NCBI RefSeq assembly: GCF_000812965.1
Contig: NZ_JSYN01000029.1
Coordinates: forward strand, 1 to 57,598
DNA: 57,598 bases
Source: Pedobacter kyungheensis
Lineage (GTDB): Bacteria; Bacteroidota; Bacteroidia; Sphingobacteriales; Sphingobacteriaceae
Reading direction: 5' to 3'
Numbering within the stretch: the stretch's first letter is position 1; every line of letters starts with the position of its first letter. The notes under the pieces were generated by a model, which was not told the origin of the DNA, searched no databases, and saw only the letters and a list, made by a program, of their open reading frames with translations. Both the position numbers and the translations under genes were made by a program. Below, piece by piece: positions 8,903-18,239 of the stretch.

Positions 8903-9847
8903 ATGAAAGCACTTAAAGAAACCCATTTTAATTTCCCAAATCAGAGCAATTTTTACAAAGGTAAAGTTCGCGATGTGTATACTATAGCTGATCAGTTTAT
9001 GGTAATGGTGGTGTCAGACCGCATTTCTGCATTTGACGTTGTCTTGCCAGAGGCTATTCCATTTAAAGGACAGGTGTTAAATCAGATCGCAGCTAAGTTT
9101 TTATCTGCAACTCAGGATATTGTTCCAAACTGGGTTTTAGCTGTGCCCGATCCAATGGTAACCATTGGTCGTATCTGCGAGCCTTTTAAGGTAGAGATGG
9201 TAATCAGGGGTTATTTAGCTGGTCATGCATGGCGCGAGTACAGTGCAGGTAAACGTTCGGTTTGTGGCGTTGCATTGCCTGATGGCTTAAAAGAAAACGA
9301 TAAATTGCCTCAGCCAATTATTACCCCAACTACTAAAGCTGCTGTAGGCCACGATGAAGATATTTCGAAAGAAGATATTTTGGCAAAGGGAATTGTTTCT
9401 TTAACCGATTATGAGCAACTAGAACAATATACTTACGCACTTTACCAACGTGGTACTGAGATCGCTGCAAAAAGCGGATTAATTTTGGTGGATACGAAAT
9501 ACGAATTTGGTAAAGCAGATGGCGTAATTTACCTGATTGATGAAATCCATACCCCAGATTCATCACGTTATTTTTATGCAGAGGGTTATCAGGAACGTCA
9601 GGATAACAATGAACCGCAGAAACAACTTTCTAAAGAATTTGTGCGTAAATGGTTAATCGAAAATGGTTTTCAGGGTAAAGATGGCCAGGTAGTACCGGAA
9701 ATGACATCTGAAATTGTAAATTCTATTTCTGAGCGTTATATCGAGCTTTACGAAAAGATTGTAGGCGAGACCTTTATCAAAGCTGATGCTGATGCCATTT
9801 CGAGTCGTATCGAAACCAATGTTTTAAAGGCCCTTGAAACGCTTTAA
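8903..9847 (+). CDS. purC: Phosphoribosylaminoimidazole-succinocarboxamide synthase (SAICAR synthetase)
   Basis: It ligates CAIR and aspartate using ATP in purine synthesis. Signature segments are FYKGKVRDVY (about 17-26) with SDRISAFDVVLP at the ATP site, VEMVIRGYLAGHAWREY, the GLKENDKLPQPIITPTTK segment and LVDTKYEFG / LIDEIHTPDSSRYF in the C-terminal half. With 314 residues it is the longer, yeast/Bacteroidota-like form. No other pur gene is adjacent, so its regulation is not evident from context. Confidence 0.96.
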   Translation: MKALKETHFNFPNQSNFYKGKVRDVYTIADQFMVMVVSDRISAFDVVLPEAIPFKGQVLNQIAAKFLSATQDIVPNWVLAVPDPMVTIGRICEPFKVEMVIRGYLAGHAWREYSAGKRSVCGVALPDGLKENDKLPQPIITPTTKAAVGHDEDISKEDILAKGIVSLTDYEQLEQYTYALYQRGTEIAAKSGLILVDTKYEFGKADGVIYLIDEIHTPDSSRYFYAEGYQERQDNNEPQKQLSKEFVRKWLIENGFQGKDGQVVPEMTSEIVNSISERYIELYEKIVGETFIKADADAISSRIETNVLKALETL

Positions 9848-9891
9848 TTTTCGAAAGAAATTTATACATTAGTGCTATAAAGATTAGAGAG

Positions 9892-10269
9892 ATGAAATTT
9901 TCAGTAGATAAACACGATAAATACGTAAGCTTAAGGTTAGAAGAAACCAGGTTTACTAACGATAATGCACCTGGTTTAAAATCTGAACTGTATTTGCTTA
10001 ATGCAGAAGGTTTTAAGAATATTATTGTTGATCTTAGCCATGTTACCGAATGTAATGATGCGCAGGATTTAAGCAGCTTATTGGTTGGTGATAGACTTTG
10101 TAAGGCTGCCGGAGGATTGTTTATCGTAACCGGAATTAGCGATGAACTGGCTACAATTATAGAATTATCAAACATATTTCAGTCTGTAACGTTTGTTAAT
10201 ACAATAGAAGAGGCAACCGATTTCATCTTTATGGATGAACTGGAAAAAGAATTCAGAGGCGCTAAATAA
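9892..10269 (+). CDS. STAS domain protein (anti-sigma factor antagonist-like)
   Basis: A 125-residue single STAS domain: MKFSVDKHDKYVSLRLEE (first strands), then LYLLNAEGFKNIIVDLSHVTECNDAQDLSSLLVGDRLCKAAGG (helix-strand with the usual phosphorylatable-residue loop), then LFIVTGISDELATIIELSNIF. The loop contains ECNDAQDLSS rather than the classic DSSG, so phosphorylation by a SpoIIAB-like kinase is uncertain. No anti-sigma kinase is adjacent. It lies between purC and the RNase Z gene and is closed by a terminator. Confidence 0.82.
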   Translation: MKFSVDKHDKYVSLRLEETRFTNDNAPGLKSELYLLNAEGFKNIIVDLSHVTECNDAQDLSSLLVGDRLCKAAGGLFIVTGISDELATIIELSNIFQSVTFVNTIEEATDFIFMDELEKEFRGAK

Positions 10270-10294
10270 TCCACATTATCCAATAATATTATAG

Positions 10295-10328
10295 CCTCGT
10301 AGTTTCTCAAAATCTACGAGGTTTTTTA
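10295..10328 (+). terminator. Terminator after the STAS gene
   Basis: Eight-bp arms CCTCGTAG and CTACGAGG enclose an 11-base loop and are followed by TTTTTT. The RNase Z gene begins 10 bp beyond, so that gene probably depends on readthrough or on a promoter inside this stretch. Confidence 0.8.
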
Positions 10329-10337
10329 TATCACATC

Positions 10338-11246
10338 ATGATGAAGTTTGAAGTTACTATTTTAGGAAGCAGTTCGGCCACTCCTGTTTTTAACCGGAAT
10401 CCATCGGCACAGCTTTTAAATTGTAACGAAAAATGTTATTTAATTGATTGTGGCGAAGGTACGCAGCAGCAACTGGCTAAATTTAACCTCAAAGCTGCGC
10501 GTATCGATTATATCTTTATCAGTCACTTACATGGTGATCATTATTTTGGACTGATTGGTTTACTCTCAAGCCTTCATTTAAACGGCCGGATCAAACCCAT
10601 GCAGATTTTCGGACCAAAAGCATTGCTCGAGATTCTAGAAATCCAGTTTAAATATTCAGATACTGTTTTGCGCTATCCGATTGAGTTTTTCCCGATTGAG
10701 GCAGATGAACCAAAACTGATTTTTGAAAACAGCGACCTGACTGTAAAAACCATTGTTTTAAATCACCGCATTCCAACCACAGGTTTTCTTTTTCAGCAGA
10801 AGAAAAGACAACGTAAGCTGATTAAAGATAAGGCAGAAAATGTGCCTATGGCTTATTATACTGCACTGAAAAAAGGAATGGATGTAGAACTACCTAATGG
10901 AGAAATTTTGCGCAGCGAAGATTATACGGTAGCTGCAGATGCGCCAAGGTCATACGCTTATTGTTCTGATACCTTGTTCGATGAAAGTTATTTGCCTACA
11001 ATTATGGGTTGCGATACGCTTTACCACGAAGCTACCTTTATGCACGATTTGCTCGACAGAGCAAGAGAAACACACCATACTACCGCGCAACAAGCTGCTG
11101 AGGTGGCTAATATTATCGGTGCAAAGAAATTATTAATCGGTCATTTTTCTTCCCGCTATAAAACCCTGCAAATGCTTTTCGAAGAAGCGCAGGCTGGCTT
11201 TGAGAATACCGAACTGGCAGTAGAGGGGAGAACCTTTCAGCTTTAA
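10338..11246 (+). CDS. rnz: Ribonuclease Z
   Basis: A tRNA 3'-end endonuclease of the metallo-beta-lactamase superfamily. The zinc motif HLHGDH lies at 63-68, preceded by DCGEGTQQQL. The later metal ligands are in AYCSDT and in LLIGHFSSRY, and the RNase Z-typical EATF and TAQQAAEVA segments are present. The length of 302 residues is the bacterial short form. The coding region starts with two consecutive ATGs (MMKFEV); the second at 10341 is equally plausible. Confidence 0.94.
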   Translation: MMKFEVTILGSSSATPVFNRNPSAQLLNCNEKCYLIDCGEGTQQQLAKFNLKAARIDYIFISHLHGDHYFGLIGLLSSLHLNGRIKPMQIFGPKALLEILEIQFKYSDTVLRYPIEFFPIEADEPKLIFENSDLTVKTIVLNHRIPTTGFLFQQKKRQRKLIKDKAENVPMAYYTALKKGMDVELPNGEILRSEDYTVAADAPRSYAYCSDTLFDESYLPTIMGCDTLYHEATFMHDLLDRARETHHTTAQQAAEVANIIGAKKLLIGHFSSRYKTLQMLFEEAQAGFENTELAVEGRTFQL

Positions 11247-11275
11247 TTTTTTTTAATTGATCCTGTGCGATAGTC

Positions 11276-11309
11276 CGTCATCCTCAGATAGCTATCGGAT
11301 GGGGATCTT
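11276..11309. repeat. Fragment of a dispersed CGTCATCC-type intergenic repeat
   Basis: The segment begins CGTCATCCTCAG and contains the small palindrome GATAGCTATC. It resembles the other GTCAT-initiated intergenic segments at 1-27, 21827-21854, 39994-40018, 47116-47148 and 49774-49856 of this window. The rest of the 11247-11384 gap holds nothing else I can assign. Confidence 0.4.
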
Positions 11310-11384
11310 AAGCTTTGTTACTTAAGTGTTTTGACCTTACAGGTTAACATGTTACATTAAGATTCCCGCCTGCGCGTTAGACAT

Positions 11385-11412
11385 AAAAAAAGCCCTGAAT
11401 TTCTCCAGGGCT
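11385..11412 (-). terminator. Terminator of the MCE gene
   Basis: Read on the reverse strand, arms AGCCCTG and CAGGGCT with an 8-base loop are followed by a run of T. It lies 20 bp after the stop of the MCE-family gene. Confidence 0.82.
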
Positions 11413-11431
11413 TCCGAATTATAAAAATTAA

Positions 11432-12385
11432 TTACTTGTCTTTTTTGTTGCCACCTCCAAATACCGAGAAGTGAACATAACGCTTAGGGTTAGCTTTTAA
11501 ATCGATCATTAAAGCATCCAGGTTTTTAGAAGCGTTATTTAAGTTTTCGTACATTTTGTTATCGTTCAGTAACAAACCTAAACTTCCTTTTCCATCTTTA
11601 ATGCCTGCAATTACACTTTGCAAATCAGCAATCGCATTGTTGGCATTATCTAAAGTTTGTTTAAAGTTGGCAGCAGCAAACTTATCGGTAACCGTATTGA
11701 TATTGGTTAAAATGTCGCTGATCTTTTTGTTATTGTTGTTCAGGTTAGCAGTTATGCCTTCTACGTTTTTGAAAATAGCTTCAATACGCGCGCTTTCAGA
11801 GCCTACCAAACCATCTACTTTTTTAGAGGTGGTTTCTAAAGAAGCTAAAGTACCCGCAATACTGTTAAAGCTTTTGTCAACGTTTTTCTGGAAGTTAGGA
11901 TTCAGAATAGAGTTTACACTGCTTAAAATAGAGTCCATTTTGCCGATAATCAACTCAGCTTTCTTTTGAACCGGCTGAACCTGCTCCATCAACCCTTTTT
12001 CTACATTGGCATTTAAAGTATAACCATCTTCAGCCATTTTTTTAGAGTTACCTAACGACATTACAATAGCTTTACTACCCAATAAGTCGGTCCCTTCCAA
12101 ACGGGCAATACTGTTTTCAGGAATTTCATACTTACTGTTGATGCTTAAAGTTGCAATGATGGTACCATCGGTTTGAAGTGCCAGTTTAGCTACGCGACCA
12201 ATCTGATAACCATTAATCAGGACTGGTTTAGATACCGTTAAACCATCTACTCTGGTGTATTTGGCAAACAAAGTGGTTTCGTTTGAGAAGATAGAATTCC
12301 CTTTTAAAAAATTATATCCGATTATTAATAAAGCAATGGCAAACGCAGCTAAAATACCTACTTTGGTTTCGTTCTTAATCTTCAT
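11432..12385 (-). CDS. MCE/MlaD family lipid-transport protein
   Basis: Predicted inner-membrane-anchored periplasmic substrate-binding component of an Mla-like phospholipid transport system. An N-terminal transmembrane helix (about residues 8-26, VGILAAFAIALLIIGYNFL) precedes one MCE beta-barrel domain (about 35-115, 'LFAKYTRVDGLTVSKPVLINGYQIGRV'). A long helical region to about residue 300 would form the needle-like helical stem. No permease or ATPase of the Mla system is adjacent. It is downstream of two amidase genes on the same strand, a combination that suggests shared envelope-maintenance regulation rather than a common reaction. Confidence 0.88.
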   Translation of the reverse strand: MKIKNETKVGILAAFAIALLIIGYNFLKGNSIFSNETTLFAKYTRVDGLTVSKPVLINGYQIGRVAKLALQTDGTIIATLSINSKYEIPENSIARLEGTDLLGSKAIVMSLGNSKKMAEDGYTLNANVEKGLMEQVQPVQKKAELIIGKMDSILSSVNSILNPNFQKNVDKSFNSIAGTLASLETTSKKVDGLVGSESARIEAIFKNVEGITANLNNNNKKISDILTNINTVTDKFAAANFKQTLDNANNAIADLQSVIAGIKDGKGSLGLLLNDNKMYENLNNASKNLDALMIDLKANPKRYVHFSVFGGGNKKDK

Positions 12386-12547
12386 GTTGTTTCTTTAATG
12401 GCTACAAGTTTTGTTATCGATCTAAACTTGTTAGAGCGTAATTCATTTTTAAGCTAAACTTTATAAATACACAAAGCCAGCATTAATTGTTTGGTATATG
12501 TTTTATATTTTCTGCAAAGTTAAAATAACTATCATTTATAATGCCAG

Positions 12548-13324
12548 TTATTTGACTTCGATATTTTTTTTATACGTTTTTATTGCCGCCACAATAGAGC
12601 TGGCAATTTCACTCTGGCCTTTTGCGGAGTTGATGTATTTCTCTTCTTCCGAATTTGAAATAAAACCAACCTCAGTTAACACAGCCGGCATTCCACAGCG
12701 TTGTAACACCAGTACACCTTGCTCTTTAACCCCTCTGCTCAATCGTTCATCCCTGCTGATGTAGCTGTTCTGGATTAATTTCGCAAATTTAATACTTTTA
12801 TCGCGAAAGGTATTTTTTAACAGGGAGAAAAGTATAAAGCTGGCCGGATTGCTGGGATCGTAACCATCGTATTTGGTTTTATAGTTCTTCTCGAGCTTGA
12901 TATCGGCATTTTCCCTGATGGCTGCATCCTGCTCTTTTAAGCGGTGCGAACCTGCAACCAATGTTTCTACACCTTTAATGTGTTTGTTTCCGGGTGGCAT
13001 AGAGTTGCAGTGAATAGAGATAAACAGATCAGCATTGGCATCGTTTGCGATTTCGGCCCTTCTGTATAAGTCAACATCAATGTCTGTTTTCCGGGTATAA
13101 ATGATTTTAATTTCTGGCAATTCGTCTTTTAAAAGTTCGCCCAGCTTAAGTGCTACTTTTAATGAAATATCTTTTTCTTTAGAGTAACTGCCTGATGCAC
13201 CAGGTTTTCTGCCGCCATGACCAGGATCGATCACAATTGTTTTAATTTTGTACCCTTGCGCAAAGGTATGTGTAACAGCTATCAGCGAAAGAAAAAATAA
13301 GGTAACCAGAAGTTTAATCTTCAT
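12548..13324 (-). CDS. N-acetylmuramoyl-L-alanine amidase (Amidase_3), copy 2
   Basis: A secreted peptidoglycan amidase cleaving the bond between MurNAc and L-alanine. A signal peptide (MKIKLLVTLFFLSLIAVTHTFAQ) is followed directly by the catalytic domain. Zinc-site motifs are VIDPGHGGRKPGA, RAEIAND with the glutamate ligand and LFISIHCNSMP; the catalytic glutamate is in AVLTEVGFISN. With 258 residues there is no extra AMIN or SPOR domain. The 11-bp gap to the preceding amidase copy on this strand and close similarity of order and motifs indicate a tandem duplication. Confidence 0.93.
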   Translation of the reverse strand: MKIKLLVTLFFLSLIAVTHTFAQGYKIKTIVIDPGHGGRKPGASGSYSKEKDISLKVALKLGELLKDELPEIKIIYTRKTDIDVDLYRRAEIANDANADLFISIHCNSMPPGNKHIKGVETLVAGSHRLKEQDAAIRENADIKLEKNYKTKYDGYDPSNPASFILFSLLKNTFRDKSIKFAKLIQNSYISRDERLSRGVKEQGVLVLQRCGMPAVLTEVGFISNSEEEKYINSAKGQSEIASSIVAAIKTYKKNIEVK

Positions 13325-13335
13325 TTAAAAGGGGG

Positions 13336-14199
13336 TTAAAATGAGGTTTCAGCTATACGTCTGTAATTTTTAATTGCCTTAATAATACCATCAACGATCT
13401 CTTTTTGTCCTTCAGGCGAGTTCATGTAGTCTTCTTCATCCGGATTACTAACAAAACCAATTTCGGTTAAAACTGCAGGCATTGCTGCCCTCGCCAATAC
13501 CGCAAGGCTTTTTTCCTGCACACCACGGTTAATACGACCTGCGTTTACATATTCCTGTTGAAGCATCGAGGCAAACTTTAAACTCCTGTCGCGGTTGGTT
13601 TGTTTCATTAAAGATAACATAATATCGCTTTCAGGGGTGTTGGCAATAAAACCCTCGTAGTTTTTCTGGTAGTTATCTTCCAAAAACATCGAGGCATTCT
13701 CACGTTTGATTACCTCGTCCTGCTCGCCCAAACGTCCGGTTCCGGAAACAAATGTCTCTGTACCTCGGGTAGAAGTACTTTTAGAGGTAATCGTTCTGTA
13801 AACTGGCACTTTTCTGCCCCTTACTTTTTTATAATAATCAACTACCCGCGAAACGCGAACCGGCATATCGTTTAAGTGGATAGAGATAAAAAGATCGGCT
13901 TTGGCATTGTTGGCAATATTGATCCGCTCATAAAGTGGAATAAATACGTCCGACTCACGCGTATAAATCACTTTAATATCTTTCAGGCTATCCTGAAGCG
14001 CCCGGCCCAGGTTCAGAGCAGTTTTAAGGGCTACATCTTTCTCCTTCGAATATACCCCATGTGTGGCACCATCTTTGCCACCGTGGCCGGCATCAATTAC
14101 AATTGTTTTAATTTTATATTCCTGTGCAAAAGCTTGATTATCAAAGGTGTTTGATAGTGTCAAACAAATAATAAATGTTAAAATGGATTTAAGATACAT
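13336..14199 (-). CDS. N-acetylmuramoyl-L-alanine amidase (Amidase_3), copy 1
   Basis: A secreted peptidoglycan amidase paralogous to the next gene. The frame is open from an ATG at 14265, but the internal ATG at 14199 gives a proper signal peptide (MYLKSILTFIICLTLSNTF, cleaved near AFAQ). A TAnnTTTG-type promoter element lies between the two ATGs, so 14199 is preferred (287 residues). Motifs are VIDAGHGGKDGA, RINIANN, LFISIHLNDMP and AVLTEIGFVSN. Compared with the second copy it has an insertion of about 30 residues after NDMP (VSRVVDYYKKVRGRKVPVYR), a possible lid over the substrate groove. It diverges from the lptD-like gene. Confidence 0.92.
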   Translation of the reverse strand: MYLKSILTFIICLTLSNTFDNQAFAQEYKIKTIVIDAGHGGKDGATHGVYSKEKDVALKTALNLGRALQDSLKDIKVIYTRESDVFIPLYERINIANNAKADLFISIHLNDMPVRVSRVVDYYKKVRGRKVPVYRTITSKSTSTRGTETFVSGTGRLGEQDEVIKRENASMFLEDNYQKNYEGFIANTPESDIMLSLMKQTNRDRSLKFASMLQQEYVNAGRINRGVQEKSLAVLARAAMPAVLTEIGFVSNPDEEDYMNSPEGQKEIVDGIIKAIKNYRRIAETSF

Positions 14200-14249
14200 C
14201 AATGGTATATTTTTCACTAATTTTGAACGTTTTTGATTAAACATTTGTG

Positions 14250-14257
14250 CAAAAATA
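14250..14257 (-). promoter_or_regulatory. Putative -7 promoter element for the amidase operon
   Basis: Reads TATTTTTG on the reverse strand, matching the Bacteroidota TAnnTTTG consensus. It lies about 50 bp upstream of the preferred amidase start at 14199 and downstream of the alternative ATG at 14265, which argues against the longer start. No clear TTTG -33 box at canonical spacing was found. Confidence 0.4.
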
Positions 14258-14273
14258 ACATTCAAATACGAAT

Positions 14274-16934
14274 TTGAAACTTCTTAAGAGCTCTATTTTA
14301 CTAATTTCTGTCATTTTATTAACACACGTTGTTAGTAAAGCTAACGCATTTTCTCATTTTTCATTGCAGCAAATCATTAAGCAAGACACAACTAAAAAGG
14401 ATACCACCCAGAAAAAGGGGAAAAACAACAGTAGTATCGATCGGAAAGTCGAATACAAAGCTGATGACTCGGTTAAAATGAGTGCCGATAAAAATATTGT
14501 TTATCTGTACGGTAACGCCAGGGTTGTTTATGGCGATTTTGAGCTGGATGCAGGTTACATCAAATACGACAAAAAACAGAACACCATTTTTGCTACAGGG
14601 GTAAAAGATCCGAAAACCGGACGATATACCGGGAGACCGATTTTTAAATCGGGTGCCGATGGCACTGCAATAGCAGATTCTATATTTTACAATTCGGAGA
14701 CCACGCGTGCCAAGGTTTATGGCGTTTTTTCTGAACAGGAAGGAGGCTTCTTCTCTGGTGGACAGAGTAAGAAACAGATAGACGATGAGCTGCACATTAA
14801 AAATGTGATGTACAGTACCTGTAATTTGCCGCACCCGCACTTTGGTTTAATGATTTCGAAAGGGGTGGTAACCGAAAAACAAATTATCACCGGACCGGTT
14901 TACATGGTTATTGAAGATATTCCAACCTTTTTTGGTTTACCTTTTGCCTTTTTTCCAAAGCCGAATAAACGAACTTCGGGGGTGATTTTACCCACGCCCG
15001 GTGAAGATGCAACCCGTGGTTTTTTCTTGCAGAATGGTGGTTATTACCTGGGTTTAAATGATTACTGGGACGCCAAATTAATGGGCTCTATCTACACCAA
15101 TGGCTCTTATGAAACCAGTTTACTGAGTAACTATACGAAAAGATATAAGTTTAACGGTAACATTAATCTGTCTTACTCAAGCTTTAAAGATGGATTGGAA
15201 GGAACCGAAGCTTTTAAAAACCCAACCAAAAACTTTAGTATTAACTGGAGCCACAGTCAAAATGCCAATGCCAAGCCTGGTACTACTTTCAGCGCCAGTG
15301 TAAGGTTGGTATCAAGTGGTCAAAAAGGTTATTATCGTAATACTGCGGCAGGTACTTCTTATGATATCCGTGCAATTTCTACCAACTCAACGAGTAGTAG
15401 TATCAGTTATGCCAAAACATTTTCAAACAATATGAACTTGTCGTTGGCTGCTTCAAGTGATCAGACTTTAAGTACCAGGGCTATCTCATTGCGTTTACCG
15501 GAACTTACCTTTAACGTACCTACATTTAACCCTTTCCATTCAAAGAATTCGGTTGGAGAACAGAAATGGTATCAAAAAATAACCGTAGGCTATAGCTTGC
15601 AGGGAACCAACCGGATTGATACTTTTGATAGTTTACTTTTTGATAACGATGGTTTAAAGCGTCTGCGTAGTGGATTTGCACATAGCATTCCGGTTAATAT
15701 GTCGTTTACAGCCTTAAAATATTTAAACTTCAGTTTGGGCGGAACTTATAACGAGGTTTGGAATTTCCAGAGTGTAAACAGAAGGTATACCCAATTTGCC
15801 GATAATACCTATACTTTTAGAGAAGATACCGTTAGTGGCTTTAAAAGGGCAGGAAGCTATAGTCTTTCTACCAGTATGTCGACCAAAATTTATGGACGTA
15901 GAGATTTCAATCCACAAGGTAAAATACAGGCTTTGAGGCACGTAATGACCCCAAATGTTTCTTTCTCTTATTCTCCTGATTTTACCAAAGCAGGAGCAGG
16001 GCCTTACAGACCTGCTATTGATCAAAACGGAAAAGAAATTTTAACCAATGGCTTACCTTTAAAATATTCGATTTTTGATGGTATGGCGCAGCCTGGATCT
16101 TTCGGCGGACCAAATGCCTCTATTGGTTTCGGGATTGACAATACAGTAGAGTTGAAAGTCAGGAATAAGAATGATACAACAGGTACCGGATCGAAAAAGA
16201 TACCGATTATACAGGGTTTGAGTTTTAGCGGATCTTATAATTTTTTGGCCAAATCGTACAAATTATCGACCATTGGTTTTAGTGGGCGCTCGCAATTTAC
16301 CGATAAACTGGGCATTAACTACAATGGTACTTTAGATCCATATTCGTTGAGGCCTGATACCATTCCTGGTTCTAATTTGCTGATCAGGCAGGATCGTTAT
16401 TTCTGGCAGACCGGAAAAATATTGCCACGTTTGGCTAACCTGGGTTTTTCATTCGATTATAGTTTAAATCCGGAGGCATTAAAACGTAAAAACGAGGCCA
16501 ATGATAAATTAGGAGAGGCAGCCAATAAGAAAGGCTTAACCGATATTCAATCTGAGCAATTGGCCGCCATTAGCCGCGATCCAAATGCTTTTGTTGATTT
16601 CAATATTCCATGGAATTTTTCGTTCTCATACAGTTTCCAGTACTCGAACGATGGAAACAATACAACCATTTCAAATACACTGAATTTTAACGGCGATGTG
16701 AATTTAACTCCAAAATGGAAAGTTACCTTTAACTCGGGTTACGATTTTAAGAACAGAGGTTTAACGCCTATGAACCTGGCCATTTACCGCGATTTGCATT
16801 GCTGGGATATGAGTGTAAACTGGGTTCCTTACGGTGCTTACAAAAGTTATTCGGTAACGATTAAAGTAAAAGCATCGATACTGCAGGATTTGAAATTGAG
16901 CAAAAGACAAGGTTTTTACAGCACATACCAATAA
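14274..16934 (+). CDS. LptD-like outer-membrane LPS assembly protein
   Basis: A predicted outer-membrane translocon delivering lipopolysaccharide to the cell surface. The 886 residues contain a signal peptide (LLKSSILLISVILLTHVVSKANA), then an OstA/LptA-like beta-jellyroll (about 50-150: VKMSADKNIVYLYGNARVVYGDFELDAGYI). The Bacteroidota LptD core follows (about 175-250: MYSTCNLPHPHFGL, PVYMVIEDIPTFFGLPFAFFPKPNKRTSG), then a large barrel to the C-terminus. The frame starts with TTG at 14274, which places the signal peptide correctly. It diverges from the amidase operon and is followed 4 bp later by cinA. The label lptD is a family assignment; Bacteroidota proteins are only distantly similar to E. 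coli LptD. Confidence 0.86.
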   Translation: MKLLKSSILLISVILLTHVVSKANAFSHFSLQQIIKQDTTKKDTTQKKGKNNSSIDRKVEYKADDSVKMSADKNIVYLYGNARVVYGDFELDAGYIKYDKKQNTIFATGVKDPKTGRYTGRPIFKSGADGTAIADSIFYNSETTRAKVYGVFSEQEGGFFSGGQSKKQIDDELHIKNVMYSTCNLPHPHFGLMISKGVVTEKQIITGPVYMVIEDIPTFFGLPFAFFPKPNKRTSGVILPTPGEDATRGFFLQNGGYYLGLNDYWDAKLMGSIYTNGSYETSLLSNYTKRYKFNGNINLSYSSFKDGLEGTEAFKNPTKNFSINWSHSQNANAKPGTTFSASVRLVSSGQKGYYRNTAAGTSYDIRAISTNSTSSSISYAKTFSNNMNLSLAASSDQTLSTRAISLRLPELTFNVPTFNPFHSKNSVGEQKWYQKITVGYSLQGTNRIDTFDSLLFDNDGLKRLRSGFAHSIPVNMSFTALKYLNFSLGGTYNEVWNFQSVNRRYTQFADNTYTFREDTVSGFKRAGSYSLSTSMSTKIYGRRDFNPQGKIQALRHVMTPNVSFSYSPDFTKAGAGPYRPAIDQNGKEILTNGLPLKYSIFDGMAQPGSFGGPNASIGFGIDNTVELKVRNKNDTTGTGSKKIPIIQGLSFSGSYNFLAKSYKLSTIGFSGRSQFTDKLGINYNGTLDPYSLRPDTIPGSNLLIRQDRYFWQTGKILPRLANLGFSFDYSLNPEALKRKNEANDKLGEAANKKGLTDIQSEQLAAISRDPNAFVDFNIPWNFSFSYSFQYSNDGNNTTISNTLNFNGDVNLTPKWKVTFNSGYDFKNRGLTPMNLAIYRDLHCWDMSVNWVPYGAYKSYSVTIKVKASILQDLKLSKRQGFYSTYQ

Positions 16935-16938
16935 ATTT

Positions 16939-18183
16939 ATGCTAGCCGAAATTATTACCATTGGCGACGAAATTCTGATCGGACAGATTGTAGATACCAA
17001 TTCTGCTTGGATGGCAAAACAGTTAAACCTGACGGGGATTTCGGTAAAACAAATCACTTCGATATCTGACGACGAACAGCATATTCTGGATGCTTTAGCC
17101 CAGGCTGAACAAAGAGCAGATATTATTTTGATTACTGGTGGTTTAGGGCCGACAAAAGACGATATTACCAAAAAAACACTGGCCAAATACTTTAATATGG
17201 GCTTTAGGAGGGATGAGGCTGCTCTGGAAATGGTTCGCCAGATTTTTGAAAAGTTTAAACGCCCCTTAATTGATGTTAATATTCAGCAGGCAGATGTACC
17301 CGATGGCTGCGAGGTAATTGTGAATAAAAACGGAACTGCTCCATGCATGTGGTTCGAAAAGAATAACAAGATTTTTGTCTCGATGCCTGGCGTACCATTT
17401 GAAATGATGTACCTCATGGATGATGAAATTCTTCCACGTCTGAAGCATAAGTTCAAACTTCCGGCCATTGTACATAAAACAATCCTTACTGCAAACATTG
17501 GCGAATCGTTTCTGGCTAAAGAAATAGAAGCAATTGAAGATGCTTTACCAGCACATATTAAACTCGCTTATTTGCCTAAATTAGGGCAGGTACGCTTGCG
17601 TTTATCGGCCAAAGGCGATGATGAAAGCAAGCTGAAAGCCGAGGTTGAAGGCTTTGCCAAACAGATTATGGCCAAGGTGGAGAAGTTTGTGGTGATTGAT
17701 GAAGATATCCCTCTGGAGAAAGCTATTCTCAACGTTATGGATGCCCGGGGTCTTACGCTGTCAACCGCCGAAAGCTGTACTGGTGGATATATTGCCCATC
17801 TAATTACGCAGCATCCGGGTTGCTCTTCGGTGTATTGGGGTGGGGCTGTTACTTATGCCTACGAACTTAAAGAATCAGTACTTGGCGTAAAACCAGCTAC
17901 ATTGGCTACGTTTGGTGCGGTTAGCGAAGAAACCGTAAGAGAAATGTCGGAAGGTGCTGTAAAACACTTTAAAACCGATTATGCACTTGCCGTAAGCGGA
18001 ATAGCAGGACCGGATGGAGGTACCGCAGATAAACCTGTTGGTACGGTATGGATTTCAGTTTCTTCGAAAGATAAAACCGTAGCTAAACTGTTTAATTTCA
18101 GCAACAAACGGCTACAAAACATCGAACGTTCGGCTGCAGCAGCCCTAACCATGCTATTAAATCTACTTAAAGAAACAGTTTAG
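16939..18183 (+). CDS. cinA: CinA family protein (NMN deamidase / competence-damage-inducible)
   Basis: A two-domain cytoplasmic protein. The N-terminal MoaB/MogA-like domain (about 1-170) carries MLAEIITIGDEILIGQIVDTNS and ITGGLGPTKDD. The C-terminal NMN amidohydrolase domain (about 255-414) carries STAESCTGGYIAHLI, YELKESVLGV and AVSGIAGPDGGT. Such proteins deamidate nicotinamide mononucleotide in pyridine nucleotide salvage. 414 residues is full length. Only 4 bp separate it from the lptD-like gene, so it is probably co-transcribed. Confidence 0.94.
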   Translation: MLAEIITIGDEILIGQIVDTNSAWMAKQLNLTGISVKQITSISDDEQHILDALAQAEQRADIILITGGLGPTKDDITKKTLAKYFNMGFRRDEAALEMVRQIFEKFKRPLIDVNIQQADVPDGCEVIVNKNGTAPCMWFEKNNKIFVSMPGVPFEMMYLMDDEILPRLKHKFKLPAIVHKTILTANIGESFLAKEIEAIEDALPAHIKLAYLPKLGQVRLRLSAKGDDESKLKAEVEGFAKQIMAKVEKFVVIDEDIPLEKAILNVMDARGLTLSTAESCTGGYIAHLITQHPGCSSVYWGGAVTYAYELKESVLGVKPATLATFGAVSEETVREMSEGAVKHFKTDYALAVSGIAGPDGGTADKPVGTVWISVSSKDKTVAKLFNFSNKRLQNIERSAAAALTMLLNLLKETV

Positions 18184-18198
18184 AAGGAATAAAAACTG

Positions 18199-18206
18199 TA
18201 TTTTTG
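18199..18206 (+). promoter_or_regulatory. Putative -7 promoter element for the E2 gene
   Basis: TATTTTTG matches TAnnTTTG and lies 34 bp before the E2 start codon. A TTTA-like -33 candidate is around 18177-18181, overlapping the end of cinA. Confidence 0.45.
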
Positions 18207-18239
18207 TGGCGTTACCAATATAAAATACTGTAATTTAAT

